64,000 bases of DNA from Pelagicoccus sp. SDUM812002 (GCF_031127835.1 NZ_JARXHX010000001.1:496001-560000); one strand, 5' to 3'. Shown: positions 47,600 to 56,565, counted from the first letter of the stretch. Notes: generated by a model not told the origin, from the letters alone. Program-made: numbers and translations.

Positions 47600-48556
47600 A
47601 TGCATCTCGCCAAGCAATTCCTTGCACTTTGCATGCTGGCGCCTGTGCTCATTGGGACCACTTTCGGCCAAGCTCTTTCCCACAAATCGCTCTTCGCCCC
47701 AAATACGACATTTAGCTACTTCGAATCATGCGACAAACTAGAGGAGAGCGATCCGGCTGACTTCTCTTTTCAAAGCGCAGGCTATCTAGCTCAATGCAGT
47801 TTCCTCATCTACGTCAAAGAGGAGTCCTTTATCGAAAACTCCCTCGCGAAGGCGGGTTTTCCCGAAACACAGTTTTTCGATGAATCCGGAACCTACGCAT
47901 TCCTAACCAAAAACGAGGAACATGTCGTTATCTCCTTCCGTGGAACCGAGTCCGGAGACCATGCGGACTACTTCACCGACGCGAAATTCAAGCAAGCTCC
48001 CTTCACTGAGAACGGTACGGCCCACGGAGGTTTCATCGAAGCACTTGCCCAAATCGAAGAGGACCTTCAAGATTCGCTAAAAAGAAGTCTGGAGGAAAAC
48101 CGGAACAAGACCGTTTGGGTGACCGGCCACAGTATGGGCGGAGCACTCGCTACATTGTTTAGTATCCATAACATGGATTCAGTAGACGCTCTCTACACTT
48201 TCGGCGCGCCGCGATTAGTCGGGCAAAAGCTAGCCCAGCACCTACAGGACGAACTTCCGATTTTCAGGGTCGTCAATAATAACGACTTCGTATGCCGCAT
48301 TCCCTCCCAACCTTTTTACAAGCACATCGGCCCAACTTTTTTCCTGACCTCAGATAAGGTGATGATAGTGGATCCCCCTTTCACCAAGGCTTGGAAAGAG
48401 CGGCTCAAAGGACATCGAAAATTCACTAAACGCCTTATATCGGAACACTGGCTGGAAAATGATTTTTCAGCGATTCCGTCTGACTACTTCGTCGACCACT
48501 CCCCCCGACTCTACGCCGAAATCCTCATCGATTTGTCGAAGGAAGAGACTCGTTGA
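47600..48556 (+). CDS. exported class 3 lipase
   Basis: ATG 47600 gives 318 residues with a good signal peptide (FLALCMLAPVLIGTTFGQA); an in-frame ATG at 47537 would add 21 residues and a second hydrophobic run. The Lipase_3 alpha/beta-hydrolase core shows VVISFRGTES (oxyanion-hole strand), the nucleophile elbow VTGHSMGGALATL with the Ser in GHSMG, and an Asp in VVNNNDFVCRIP, with a His probable in YFVDHSP or YKHIGPT. It would cleave triacylglycerols or other esters outside the cell. The neighbour on the other side is an adenylate-forming-like gene; 45 bases downstream begins the DUF4266-like trio. Confidence 0.88.
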   Translation: MHLAKQFLALCMLAPVLIGTTFGQALSHKSLFAPNTTFSYFESCDKLEESDPADFSFQSAGYLAQCSFLIYVKEESFIENSLAKAGFPETQFFDESGTYAFLTKNEEHVVISFRGTESGDHADYFTDAKFKQAPFTENGTAHGGFIEALAQIEEDLQDSLKRSLEENRNKTVWVTGHSMGGALATLFSIHNMDSVDALYTFGAPRLVGQKLAQHLQDELPIFRVVNNNDFVCRIPSQPFYKHIGPTFFLTSDKVMIVDPPFTKAWKERLKGHRKFTKRLISEHWLENDFSAIPSDYFVDHSPRLYAEILIDLSKEETR

Positions 48557-48601
48557 ATCGTAAGAGGGAATAAACCGCTTCTCCCATCTCTCTCCTAGAG
48601 C

Positions 48602-48832
48602 ATGGGAAAAGTCTCACCCCTTACCTCGTGCCTGCTTACGCTCTCTTCGGTTGTACTGATATCAGGCTGCCAAATCGTTCCTGCCTATAAACAGCAGCAT
48701 GTTTCCAAAGCTGGCATGACCTTCAGTGAGTCGCTGGTTGAGAATAGCGAATCGAGCCTCACGGCCCAAGTCGAACCCGGCTCCCAAGCCTCGGGCGGCG
48801 CTCAAGCCTCCGGATGTACCGCGTGCAGATGA
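48602..48832 (+). CDS. small lipoprotein, DUF4266-like
   Basis: A 76-residue protein with a lipoprotein signal (LTLSSVVLISGC; lipid-modified Cys23). The mature part begins QIVPAYKQQHVSKAGMTFSE, where the sequence P-x(5)-H-x(3)-A-x-M resembles DUF4266 lipoproteins (usually PW-R--LA--M--), and ends in a Gly/Ala/Ser stretch closing SGCTACR, i.e. a CxxC tail. DUF4266 genes are commonly found beside a thioredoxin-fold protein and a DUF3570 barrel; the order here (lipoprotein, barrel, thioredoxin) fits. The stop codon overlaps the start of the next gene as ATGA, showing coupling. Function of the family is not known; the tail Cys pair may be a substrate of the thioredoxin. Confidence 0.75.
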   Translation: MGKVSPLTSCLLTLSSVVLISGCQIVPAYKQQHVSKAGMTFSESLVENSESSLTAQVEPGSQASGGAQASGCTACR

Positions 48833-49974
48833 TGAAAGCGGATCACTTCCACCTCACCGACCGCTCTACCGCCGTTCGTATTTCTTCAAATAGGCGTTTC
48901 TGTCATCTCATCATAGCTCTCTCTTTAGCTGTTAGATCCTATGGTATCGAAACCGGAGAAGCTTCCTTTGAGCTACTGGATTCCGATCTTTTCAAAGTGT
49001 CACTCCTCACCGCCCGGGCGGAAGGTGCTGTCGATGGTTGGGAACTTGAAACCACACTTTCCCGTACCGAGTACGATATCGACTTTCGCCCTGCTCCTTT
49101 CGACCTCCTAGGTCGCGAAGTCCATGTGAACAGAAACACCCATTCCTTCAGCTTTATCGCGACTAAGACCTTAGAAGATTCTCTTTCCCTGATCATGGGC
49201 CTAGGCCTGCGAGACGGCTTTCCGAACTATCGCGCTGTCTGGCTCGATACTTATTTCGAACAACATTTCGCGCCCCTCGAGGGCGTTCCCGGACACGAGC
49301 TCTACCAGCCTTTCGAGGCCTCCGCCGCCAGCTTCAATGTAGGCCTAAAGTGGGAGTACTTGCCCGCCAATGGAATCGCAACAATCAGCCTGGCTCGCAT
49401 TCAAGACAACGTATCTCCTGGCTACGAGATTGATTTCGGCGGGATCGCCCGCAGCGAACGTGTTCTTGCTACCTCGTCGATAAGTTTAACCTCAGAAAAC
49501 GTATTGAGCCAGCGACTACGCTCGCGTGTGGCATTATCTGCAAGCGAAACCTCCGCTCGCGAAGTTCGCTACACTGGAGAAGTCGCGCTCAATGCAGCCC
49601 TCGGAGAACGATTCATTTGCCGAAACAAGAGTGGTGCCTTAACCGAAAATCCGCAATTCGACGCCTACTTCTACGGCACAGCCTTCGAGCACTCGGTCAG
49701 TGATGTCCTTTCTCTCTCGATAAATGCTCGTCGCTACAGTGATACCGGAGTGGTCGGAAACGCGCTCTTGTTCACGACCGCGGCTCCAGGACTTCGAAAC
49801 GACTGCCTTGGCATCGGCCTCCGTTATGCGGGTGAAAGCTGGTCCGCCAAACTCAACGCTAAGCACTCCCACTCAAATTTTGAACCGACCAACGCCAATA
49901 CCGACTTCTTCCGAAATCTATACGTCGACGCAGACTGGTTAACTCTCCAACTCGCCTTCGCTAAGCGATTCTAA
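48829..49974 (+). CDS. outer-membrane beta-barrel protein (DUF3570-like position)
   Basis: ATG 48829 overlaps the lipoprotein stop by four bases (ATGA) and is preferred over ATG 48814; the product has 381 residues. A signal peptide (FCHLIIALSLAVRSYG) is followed by alternating polar/hydrophobic strands (GWELETTLSRTEYDIDFRP; YAGESWSAKLNAKHSHSNF) and a C-terminal FAKRF ending in Phe, the mark of outer-membrane barrels. It stands where DUF3570 barrels stand in DUF4266/thioredoxin gene sets. It probably forms an outer-membrane pore or assembly site for that system; no transported substrate is known. The next gene starts directly after its stop codon. Confidence 0.72.
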   Translation: MMKADHFHLTDRSTAVRISSNRRFCHLIIALSLAVRSYGIETGEASFELLDSDLFKVSLLTARAEGAVDGWELETTLSRTEYDIDFRPAPFDLLGREVHVNRNTHSFSFIATKTLEDSLSLIMGLGLRDGFPNYRAVWLDTYFEQHFAPLEGVPGHELYQPFEASAASFNVGLKWEYLPANGIATISLARIQDNVSPGYEIDFGGIARSERVLATSSISLTSENVLSQRLRSRVALSASETSAREVRYTGEVALNAALGERFICRNKSGALTENPQFDAYFYGTAFEHSVSDVLSLSINARRYSDTGVVGNALLFTTAAPGLRNDCLGIGLRYAGESWSAKLNAKHSHSNFEPTNANTDFFRNLYVDADWLTLQLAFAKRF

Positions 49975-51177
49975 ATGAAGACGAAAAAGACAACGATCTT
50001 CATCATTCTGATATCCTGTATTTGCTTTTCATCTACAGTGCACGGGCAACGGTACGGGGTCGGAGATATCGTGGATAATTTCACTTTAATAAACCGAGAA
50101 ACCAACCAGCCGGTCAGTCTTCACGAACTCGAGGGCAAGGTAGTCTTCCTCGAATGGTTCGCCTATTGGTGCCCCTTCTGCCAAGCCGCTGCCGAGGACG
50201 TTAAGAACGGGATCGTCGACTACTACATTATCCGAAACGGCAACGCCAACGGCGTACCCGTGCTACACGTCGGAATCAATCTGGAGGGAGGTGCCGGAGC
50301 AGAAGCCTTCACCCGAGCGTTCGTCAACCGGTATGGCCTCGAGCTTGTTCTCAACGACTTTGATCGAAGCCTCGCCAATCGATTTCAAAGTGGAGGACAG
50401 CCGATCTTCGCCATCATCAACGGCGTTAAAAATTCACCGAACGCCGAACAATGGGAGCTTCTTTACAGTCGCCTCGGCTACGGCGACTTCTCCCAACCAA
50501 TTTCAACCTTTCGCCAAGTCATCGACTCCATTCAAGCCGCTTCCGGGACCCCCTTGCCCCTCATCCAAACCCAGCCCCAATCCGCTCGTCTAGGTACCGG
50601 CTCGAACGTGATCCTTTCCGTCTCCGCCACCGGGGAACAGCTCGCTTACCAATGGTTTCGCGACGAAGTCCCACTTCCTAACCAAACAACTTCGACGCTC
50701 TTCCTCGAAAACGTGAGCCTAGATAACGCTGGAAGCTATTCGATAACAGTGAGCAACGCTGGCGGCGAAGTGAACAGCGAGACAGCCCATGTGGAAGTCG
50801 TTCAATCGCTTAGGGACTACCTCGTCCAATCCGGACTAGCAGGTGGCGACTTAGCTCCGGAAGCTGACCCCGACCATGACGGGCATCCCAACGCTTTCGA
50901 GTACCTCGCCCAAAGCGATCCTAATAGTTTACAAGACGTCCCGGAGACCTCGAACCAGATTATCCAAAATGAAAGCGTCACTGCAATCCGGATACAGTTT
51001 AGGAGCAGCTCCGAAACTATCGGCTATCAGCTGTCCGCTCATTTTTGGTCTGAACCTTCGAAAGCAGGGTCCATCACCCATACCCTCCCGCTGGGGCAGA
51101 ATAGCGGAATCATTCAGCCCGTACCAGTAAACGCCAAGACCTACCTTGCCCGCCTACAAGCCAGTCCCTCGATGTAG
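49975..51177 (+). CDS. exported TlpA-like thioredoxin with Ig-like domain
   Basis: A 400-residue protein starting immediately after the barrel's stop codon. A signal peptide (IFIILISCICFSSTVHG) leads to an AhpC/TSA-TlpA thioredoxin fold (about 30-190) with the active site WFAYWCPFCQAAA (CPFC, about residues 64-67). Next is an Ig-like domain (about 198-280; LSVSATGEQLAYQWFRDEVP) and a calcium-loop segment DPDHDGHPNAFEYLAQSDP of the kind often found in verrucomicrobial secreted proteins. It should act on disulfides in the periplasm or outside, plausibly those of the adjacent CxxC lipoprotein or the barrel. The extra C-terminal domains suggest surface or matrix attachment. Confidence 0.85.
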   Translation: MKTKKTTIFIILISCICFSSTVHGQRYGVGDIVDNFTLINRETNQPVSLHELEGKVVFLEWFAYWCPFCQAAAEDVKNGIVDYYIIRNGNANGVPVLHVGINLEGGAGAEAFTRAFVNRYGLELVLNDFDRSLANRFQSGGQPIFAIINGVKNSPNAEQWELLYSRLGYGDFSQPISTFRQVIDSIQAASGTPLPLIQTQPQSARLGTGSNVILSVSATGEQLAYQWFRDEVPLPNQTTSTLFLENVSLDNAGSYSITVSNAGGEVNSETAHVEVVQSLRDYLVQSGLAGGDLAPEADPDHDGHPNAFEYLAQSDPNSLQDVPETSNQIIQNESVTAIRIQFRSSSETIGYQLSAHFWSEPSKAGSITHTLPLGQNSGIIQPVPVNAKTYLARLQASPSM

Positions 51178-51185
51178 GACAGCTT

Positions 51186-52763
51186 CTATGAAAAGCGAAC
51201 CCGCTTGATCGGCTTTTGGGCCTTCAATCGATAGAGATCTCCACGCCTCGCTCCGAGCGGACGGACCGTCCCCACATCCCGTTGCATGGCGAGCGTATTC
51301 AAATCTAAATCACAGATGACCACTGTCTCCGCATTCGGATCCGCCTCGCCAGCTATGGCATCCACTGGAAACGCGAAATCGCTCGGAGTGAAAACCGCGG
51401 CTTGGCCGTAGTTTATGAGGTAGTTTTCGTAAGTCGGCAGATTGCCCACATTTCCGGCCATCACCACATAAACGTAGTTCTCTGTCGCTCGAGCCTGGGC
51501 GCAGAAGCGAACGCGATTGTAGGCTTTCTTTTCATCCGTACTGTAGGGGACGAAGATCACTTCCGCTCCGGCTAGGGCAAGCAGGCGGGAGGCTTCCGGA
51601 AATTCCACGTCGTAGGAGAGCTGGATAGCGACTCTGGCCATCGACGTATCAAATATCTTGAGACAGTCGCCAGGCGACATCCCCCATTCATAGGCGTCAG
51701 TCGGCGTAACGTGCAGCTTCTCCTGAAAATCCACCTGTCCATCCGGTCCGAACAAAAAGCCTACATTCTTAAGCTTCCCGTCTTCGCTTTCCACCGGAAT
51801 CGAGCCACCCACGATGTATAATCCGTTATCTTTCGCCAGGAAACGCATCAAATCCACGTAACGGTCCTTCATTTTGGCAAGCTCGCGAATCGCTTTCCGC
51901 GTGGAAAGGTCTTGCGGCATCAAACAAAACAGTTGAGCGGTGAAAAGCTCTGGCATTACCAGAAAATGGCTGTGATAGCTACTTGCGGTGAAGACGAAAA
52001 ACTTAACCGTCGACTCAAATTCTTCCCACGTGTGAATGCGTCGCATCTCCCACTGTGCCGCACAAACTCGAATACTGCGCACGGGGCGTCTCAAAGGCGC
52101 CGCTGCAATCATTCGACGAGCTGGATCGAACGACGGGTTAGGCATCTCCAAATAGGTGGAGTAGTTCATACTGGATTCGTCCGCCATGAAATCGAACAGC
52201 ACGCGCTTGACTTCGTAGCCAGCTCGCAGGTGAGCCAGCAAGGCATAGTCTTTCAACTCACCAGCCGTCACTTTGGCAACGAACTCCTCAGGGGTCATAC
52301 GTCCTGCAAACTCGCTGTACTGAGGAATTCGACCGTACGCCACCATGCGGCGCAGGTTGTAACTGCCGAGCAGCCCCTTACGTTTCTCGTAAAGGAGGGC
52401 CGCGATACGGCGGCCACGGTAGTCCGGGCGGACCGCGATATCGGCACCGTACAATGTATCGCCGCTTGGTTCATGGGTACTAAAAGTGTAGCCACCCGTA
52501 ATTTCAGAATAGGTGTAGACGTGCTTTTCTCCCAAGTCATCCAATTGCACGATGAGCGATGTCGCATAGCCGACGACCTTGCCGTCGGCCTCAGCGAGGA
52601 ATTGTCCCTCGGGAAAAGCAGTCATTTGCAACTCGTGCAAACGTTCGTCAAAAACCTCTTCAGGAGAGTAGTCAGGATAGGCCGCCTCGTGGCATGCCAT
52701 GACCCCGGGGATGTCCTCGAGCGTCCAATTTCGTACGACGATCGAGTCTTTATCGTTTTTCAT
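51186..52763 (-). CDS. GNAT acetyltransferase - nitrilase-superfamily fusion
   Basis: A 525-residue two-domain protein. The N-terminal GNAT domain (about 8-170) shows GADIAVRPDYRGRRIAALLY, the acetyl-CoA pyrophosphate-binding loop. The C-terminal carbon-nitrogen hydrolase (about 232-515) has the catalytic Glu in FLVMPELFTA and Lys in FQEKLHVTP, but the third residue of the triad is Ser383 in AIQLSYDVEFPEA (codon TCC) where a Cys is expected (usually CYDVEFPE). The same fusion (YhcX-like) is widespread. If the Ser is real, nitrilase activity is probably lost or altered while the GNAT part remains. It is convergent with the thioredoxin gene, with only 8 bases between stops. Confidence 0.88.
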   Translation of the reverse strand: MKNDKDSIVVRNWTLEDIPGVMACHEAAYPDYSPEEVFDERLHELQMTAFPEGQFLAEADGKVVGYATSLIVQLDDLGEKHVYTYSEITGGYTFSTHEPSGDTLYGADIAVRPDYRGRRIAALLYEKRKGLLGSYNLRRMVAYGRIPQYSEFAGRMTPEEFVAKVTAGELKDYALLAHLRAGYEVKRVLFDFMADESSMNYSTYLEMPNPSFDPARRMIAAAPLRRPVRSIRVCAAQWEMRRIHTWEEFESTVKFFVFTASSYHSHFLVMPELFTAQLFCLMPQDLSTRKAIRELAKMKDRYVDLMRFLAKDNGLYIVGGSIPVESEDGKLKNVGFLFGPDGQVDFQEKLHVTPTDAYEWGMSPGDCLKIFDTSMARVAIQLSYDVEFPEASRLLALAGAEVIFVPYSTDEKKAYNRVRFCAQARATENYVYVVMAGNVGNLPTYENYLINYGQAAVFTPSDFAFPVDAIAGEADPNAETVVICDLDLNTLAMQRDVGTVRPLGARRGDLYRLKAQKPIKRVRFS

Positions 52764-52906
52764 GAACCAATTGTATCGGAATAATCGTTACAAAGTAGTT
52801 CCTATTTTATAAAAATCCAGCGCAATAAGTCGTTTGCGCTTCACCACCGAACCATTATGGTTAGCTTCAGACAACGTACTCAGACCAAATCCAACAACGA
52901 GCCTAC

Positions 52907-53314
52907 ATGAAAAACACCTACGCTATCCTCTTCCGCTCATTCCTCTCGCTCTTTTTTCTCTTCGCCAGCGCCAACCTCTCAGCCCAAAGTGCCGAGAAAA
53001 CCGAGTTCGGCCCCTATGTAGCTCTGGAACGCGACAGCAACATCGTTAAGGACGTAAAAATAGAAGAGAACGGGCGAATCTACTTGTTACTCAATCCAGA
53101 GTTCAAGGAGGAGGAAATCATCCTCAAAAACTCCTCGGCCAACAAGTCCGGATACCGAAAATGGTTCAACGGAGAGCTAGAACTCGTCTCGCCTGCCAAT
53201 CAAGGAAAAGCTCCCGGCGAGTATACCGACTGGGTTACCACCACCGGTAACTACATCGAGTACTACATGGACGGAAAACTCATCCTGCACCTCGCAAAAA
53301 AATCGGTTCTCTAG
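52907..53314 (+). CDS. small exported protein of unknown function
   Basis: A 135-residue protein with a signal peptide (SFLSLFFLFASANLSAQ). The mature part of about 110 residues is charged and beta-rich (NGRIYLLLNPEFKEEEIIL, KWFNGELELV). No cysteine pair, no known domain. It precedes a mechanosensitive-channel gene by 192 bases with hairpins between. Function unknown. Confidence 0.65.
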   Translation: MKNTYAILFRSFLSLFFLFASANLSAQSAEKTEFGPYVALERDSNIVKDVKIEENGRIYLLLNPEFKEEEIILKNSSANKSGYRKWFNGELELVSPANQGKAPGEYTDWVTTTGNYIEYYMDGKLILHLAKKSVL

Positions 53315-53343
53315 CCAGAGACTAGCTCGACTTCGACTCACGC

Positions 53344-53434
53344 GGCTTTTCCGAAAAGGAAAGCCAACACAGCCACTCCCCCCGACAGTAGGTGGCTTTT
53401 CCATATGCAAGGGCCTGAGCTCCCGCAGCCCTTG
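53344..53434. repeat. two hairpins and a repeated GGCTTTTCC
   Basis: The gap after the small exported protein holds GGCTTT...AAAGCC (53344-53365, one bulge), a second copy of GGCTTTTCC starting at 53394, and CAAGGGC (53408-53414) pairing with GCCCTTG (53428-53434). No long T run follows any of them, so they are candidate weak terminators or RNA structures rather than certain ones. Confidence 0.35.
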
Positions 53435-53506
53435 CCTGAATCTGAACGCTCAGGAGGGATTGGCTAAATAGCCCCTTTCCGTGCCCCCAAAAAACGTAGC
53501 CCAAAA

Positions 53507-54358
53507 ATGCCTGAGTCAAACACTGATGCCTTCGACTGGCGCTCCGCTCTCGAACAAACCTATAGCGAGTTCTCCCGCCAACTAATCGAGCATACCCCCG
53601 AGCTCCTAGGAGCTATCGCGTTGATCCTGGCGGGCTGGATCATCGCACTCATATTACGGCTTCTGACGAAGAAGCTGGTACAAGGACTCAATACCGTTTT
53701 TCGCAAAGCTGCTAAATTGGATGGAGAACAGCGAAAGCGAATTAAAGAATCCTATTCCCAGATAATCGGCGGCGTCGTATTCTGGTCGGTACTCGTTTTC
53801 TTCGTCGCAGCCAGCGCCAACCTTCTCGGATGGAACATGTTTTCTATCTGGCTCGACAATATCGTCAGCTTCTTGCCCAGCCTCGTAACGGGATTGCTTA
53901 TCATCCTTGCCGGCTACCTTATTAGCAATGCGGCTCGCTCTGCAATCTCCGGAGCAGCTTCGCGCTCCTCCATCCCGCGAGCTTCGGCGCTCCCCCGAAT
54001 CGTGCAGGGGGTCATTATCTTCGCGACCGTCATCATCGGCGCAGAACAGATGGGGCTCAACGTACACTTCCTCACCAACATCGTTGTGGTGACAAGTGGA
54101 ATAATACTCGCCGGAGCCGCACTCGCCTTTGCCCTAGGCGGGCAGACCTTAGTCGCAAACACGCTCGGGGCGAGGCACCTCAACCAGCACTGCCAGATCG
54201 GAGACCAAGTTCTGATCGGCGAGCAAAAAGGCGAGATCGTAGAAGTGACCCGCACCTCGATCGTCCTAGACTCAACTGAAGGAAAGATCGTCATACCGGC
54301 CAAGTTCTTCGACGAGCAAATTACCAGAGTGGTTTCCGAAAGTTCAAAAAGCAAGTAA
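53507..54358 (+). CDS. small-conductance mechanosensitive channel (MscS family)
   Basis: A 283-residue protein with four membrane segments: LLGAIALILAGWIIALILRL, GVVFWSVLVFFVAASANLLG, LPSLVTGLLIILAGYLIS, and ITNIVVV-type pore-lining TM (NIVVVTSGIILAGAALAFAL) with the MscS-like glycine/alanine pattern leading into GGQTLVANTLGA. The cytoplasmic beta domain follows (HCQIGDQVLIGEQKGEIVEV; GKIVIPAKFFDE). It is a short MscS with a truncated C-terminal cage. It opens on membrane tension to release solutes after osmotic downshock. Upstream of two magnesium-transport genes, 12 bases before the first. Confidence 0.88.
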   Translation: MPESNTDAFDWRSALEQTYSEFSRQLIEHTPELLGAIALILAGWIIALILRLLTKKLVQGLNTVFRKAAKLDGEQRKRIKESYSQIIGGVVFWSVLVFFVAASANLLGWNMFSIWLDNIVSFLPSLVTGLLIILAGYLISNAARSAISGAASRSSIPRASALPRIVQGVIIFATVIIGAEQMGLNVHFLTNIVVVTSGIILAGAALAFALGGQTLVANTLGARHLNQHCQIGDQVLIGEQKGEIVEVTRTSIVLDSTEGKIVIPAKFFDEQITRVVSESSKSK

Positions 54359-54370
54359 ACCGCCCGCTTC

Positions 54371-55213
54371 ATGAACAAACGAAAGACAACCTTGGCTCTC
54401 GCCTACCTCAAGGATCACCCGAAGTCAGCATCTCGATCTCTCGAGCAAAACACCGCTTCAGAAATAGCGCAGTTCCTCGCTGACACCCCCGTTCCTTACA
54501 CCATCCCCATCCTTACCCATATGCTACCGCACGTCGTAGCCAGAGCCTGTAAGCTCATGCCCAGCGAATCGCTGACGAGCATCATCTCTCCACTCGAGGC
54601 TGTATCCATCGCCGCCATATTCCGCTACCTTCCCGTCCAAATAAGACAGGACCTGCAAGCTCAACTTCCCGCTCGCAAGCGTCACGCAACCACCACGCTT
54701 CTCGGATTCAACCAAAACGCAGTCGGCAGTTGGATGGTCCCGGACGCCCCCGCGCTGCCCAGCGATGGAAATGGAAACCAAGCCAGATCGATCATCGAAA
54801 CAATGGAAGAACATCAGAAGACGGACTACTTCTTCGTGATCGACCGGGACCGCCGCCTAGTAGGCCGTATACACTTTACCGATACACTCTCGCTAAGTCC
54901 GGAGCAAAAGATCTCAAGCTGTCTGAAAACGGATTGCCGTGCCCTCAATGGTCGAGTCTCGCTCACCCAAGCCGCCGAGCATTCACATTGGGATCACTAC
55001 GACGTCCTTCCTGTGGTCGGACCTAACAACCATTACAACGGAATTCTAAGACACGTCGATCTTCGAAGAGGACTCCGGCACCTATCGAAAATGGCCGGTT
55101 CCCACGGAAGCCAGGCTCAGGCTAACAGCAATCTTTCCGACTATGGCCACAGCTTGGCGGCCGCTTTACTGGGCATGTTCCACATGCTCGACTCCGACAC
55201 CCGCAGCTCATGA
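54371..55213 (+). CDS. soluble MgtE_N/CBS-domain protein, partner of MgtE
   Basis: A 280-residue protein without membrane helices. The N-terminal half (about 20-115) is an MgtE_N-like superhelix (NTASEIAQFLADTPVPYTIP; LEAVSIAAIFRYLPVQIRQD), followed by a CBS pair (about 120-240; IIETMEEHQKTDYFFVIDRD, then RRLVGRIHF; YDVLPVVGPNNHYNGIL). This is the cytoplasmic sensor part of MgtE without the transmembrane channel. Its stop overlaps the start of the full-length MgtE (ATGA), so the two are translationally coupled; it may form mixed complexes with or regulate that transporter. Confidence 0.78.
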   Translation: MNKRKTTLALAYLKDHPKSASRSLEQNTASEIAQFLADTPVPYTIPILTHMLPHVVARACKLMPSESLTSIISPLEAVSIAAIFRYLPVQIRQDLQAQLPARKRHATTTLLGFNQNAVGSWMVPDAPALPSDGNGNQARSIIETMEEHQKTDYFFVIDRDRRLVGRIHFTDTLSLSPEQKISSCLKTDCRALNGRVSLTQAAEHSHWDHYDVLPVVGPNNHYNGILRHVDLRRGLRHLSKMAGSHGSQAQANSNLSDYGHSLAAALLGMFHMLDSDTRSS

Positions 55214-56541
55214 ACTCCCAAGAAGGCATCGCCGCCATTGAAGATCCCATTTATAAGCTGAACAGGGACTACTTGCTCAACTTCACCATCGACGCAGCCC
55301 GGCGCATCGAGGTGATGCGCATGGCTGACGCGCTCGACGCATTGGAGGACCAACCTCCCCACGTACTCGCACGCGTCTTCGAGCGCCTCGCCCCCGGAAC
55401 CGCAGACAGCCTATTGAAAAAGTTGCCCGAGGTCGCCAGCTCGCAATTGCTTGTCAATGTCGATATACGCACGGGTACCGCCCTCCTCAGCCGATGTCCT
55501 TCAGAGCTGCGCGAACGCCTCCTCGGCACTTTAGATAAAGGGGTGTCCAAGGAATATAGGTCCCTGCTACAATATCCCGAAAACTCAGCCGGAGCTCTTA
55601 TGCAACCGCGTGTCGTCGCCATAAATCAAGACGTAACCGTCGACGCAGCGATCCGCCAAATCAAGCAGAGGAAAGTATCCAGTCTGCACCACCTGCTATT
55701 GCTCGACGATGAAATGCGCCTTGCCGGTACAGTCGACATCCAACGAATCGCCCTCGCCGACGGCCATGAAACCTTAGCGTCCCTTTCTCTGCCGGTCAAA
55801 ACCGTTGTGGAACCCCTCGATCCACGCGAAGACGTCGTAGCGAAACTGGAAAAATTCCGCGTCGATGCCATTCCAGTGGTCGACATCGACCACCGCTTGA
55901 TAGGAGTGATCGAGGGACAAAACCTTATCGACGCATTGCGCGAAAACCTCGCCTCGGACATGCAAACAATGGTGGGCGCCAGCAAGGACGAACGAGCCTT
56001 GTCGAGTTCCTTCTTCTCCGTGCGAAAGCGACACCCTTGGTTACAAATCAACCTGCTCACCGCTTTCCTTGCCGCAGCGGTAGTGGGCGCCTTCGAAGGT
56101 ATCATCACAAAGTATACCGCCCTAGCCATACTCCTCCCCATAGCAGCCGGACAATCGGGAAACGCGGGAGCCCAAGCCCTGGCAGTTACCATGCGCGGCC
56201 TCACCTTGCGCGAAATCTCGATGGGCCACTGGCTACGCGTAATGCTCAAAGAGTGCGGATCGGGACTCCTAAACGGTGTCGGCATCGCCATCACCTGCTC
56301 GACCGCCATTTACTTATGGAGCCGCAGCGCCGGACTTGCCCTCGTCATGGCGCTCGCCATGGTTGTGTCCATGACTATAGCTGGCGTATCCGGCGCTCTG
56401 GTACCTATTCTTCTCAAACGATTCGGCTTAGATCCCGCTCAATCCTCCTCGATCGTGCTGACCACTGTCACTGATATTGCAGGCTTCATGTCATTCCTCG
56501 GGATAGCCACCCTGCTTTCGGGTATGCTCAACACAGGCTGA
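55210..56541 (+). CDS. mgtE: MgtE-family magnesium transporter
   Basis: A 443-residue protein with the full MgtE plan: an N-terminal helical domain (about 25-125; ALEDQPPHVLARVFERLAPG), a CBS pair (about 130-255; NSAGALMQPRVVAINQDVTV, VDAIPVVDIDHRLIGVIEG), and five membrane helices (from LNLLTAFLAAAVVG-like QINLLTAFLAAAVVGAFEG to IVLTTVTDIAGFMSFLGIAT) including the selectivity-filter GQSGNAGAQALAV and the conserved TDIAGF. It carries Mg2+ into the cell and is gated by intracellular Mg2+. It overlaps the soluble paralogue by four bases. Confidence 0.93.
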   Translation: MNSQEGIAAIEDPIYKLNRDYLLNFTIDAARRIEVMRMADALDALEDQPPHVLARVFERLAPGTADSLLKKLPEVASSQLLVNVDIRTGTALLSRCPSELRERLLGTLDKGVSKEYRSLLQYPENSAGALMQPRVVAINQDVTVDAAIRQIKQRKVSSLHHLLLLDDEMRLAGTVDIQRIALADGHETLASLSLPVKTVVEPLDPREDVVAKLEKFRVDAIPVVDIDHRLIGVIEGQNLIDALRENLASDMQTMVGASKDERALSSSFFSVRKRHPWLQINLLTAFLAAAVVGAFEGIITKYTALAILLPIAAGQSGNAGAQALAVTMRGLTLREISMGHWLRVMLKECGSGLLNGVGIAITCSTAIYLWSRSAGLALVMALAMVVSMTIAGVSGALVPILLKRFGLDPAQSSSIVLTTVTDIAGFMSFLGIATLLSGMLNTG

Positions 56542-56565
56542 TACGCCAACAAACAAAACGCCGCC

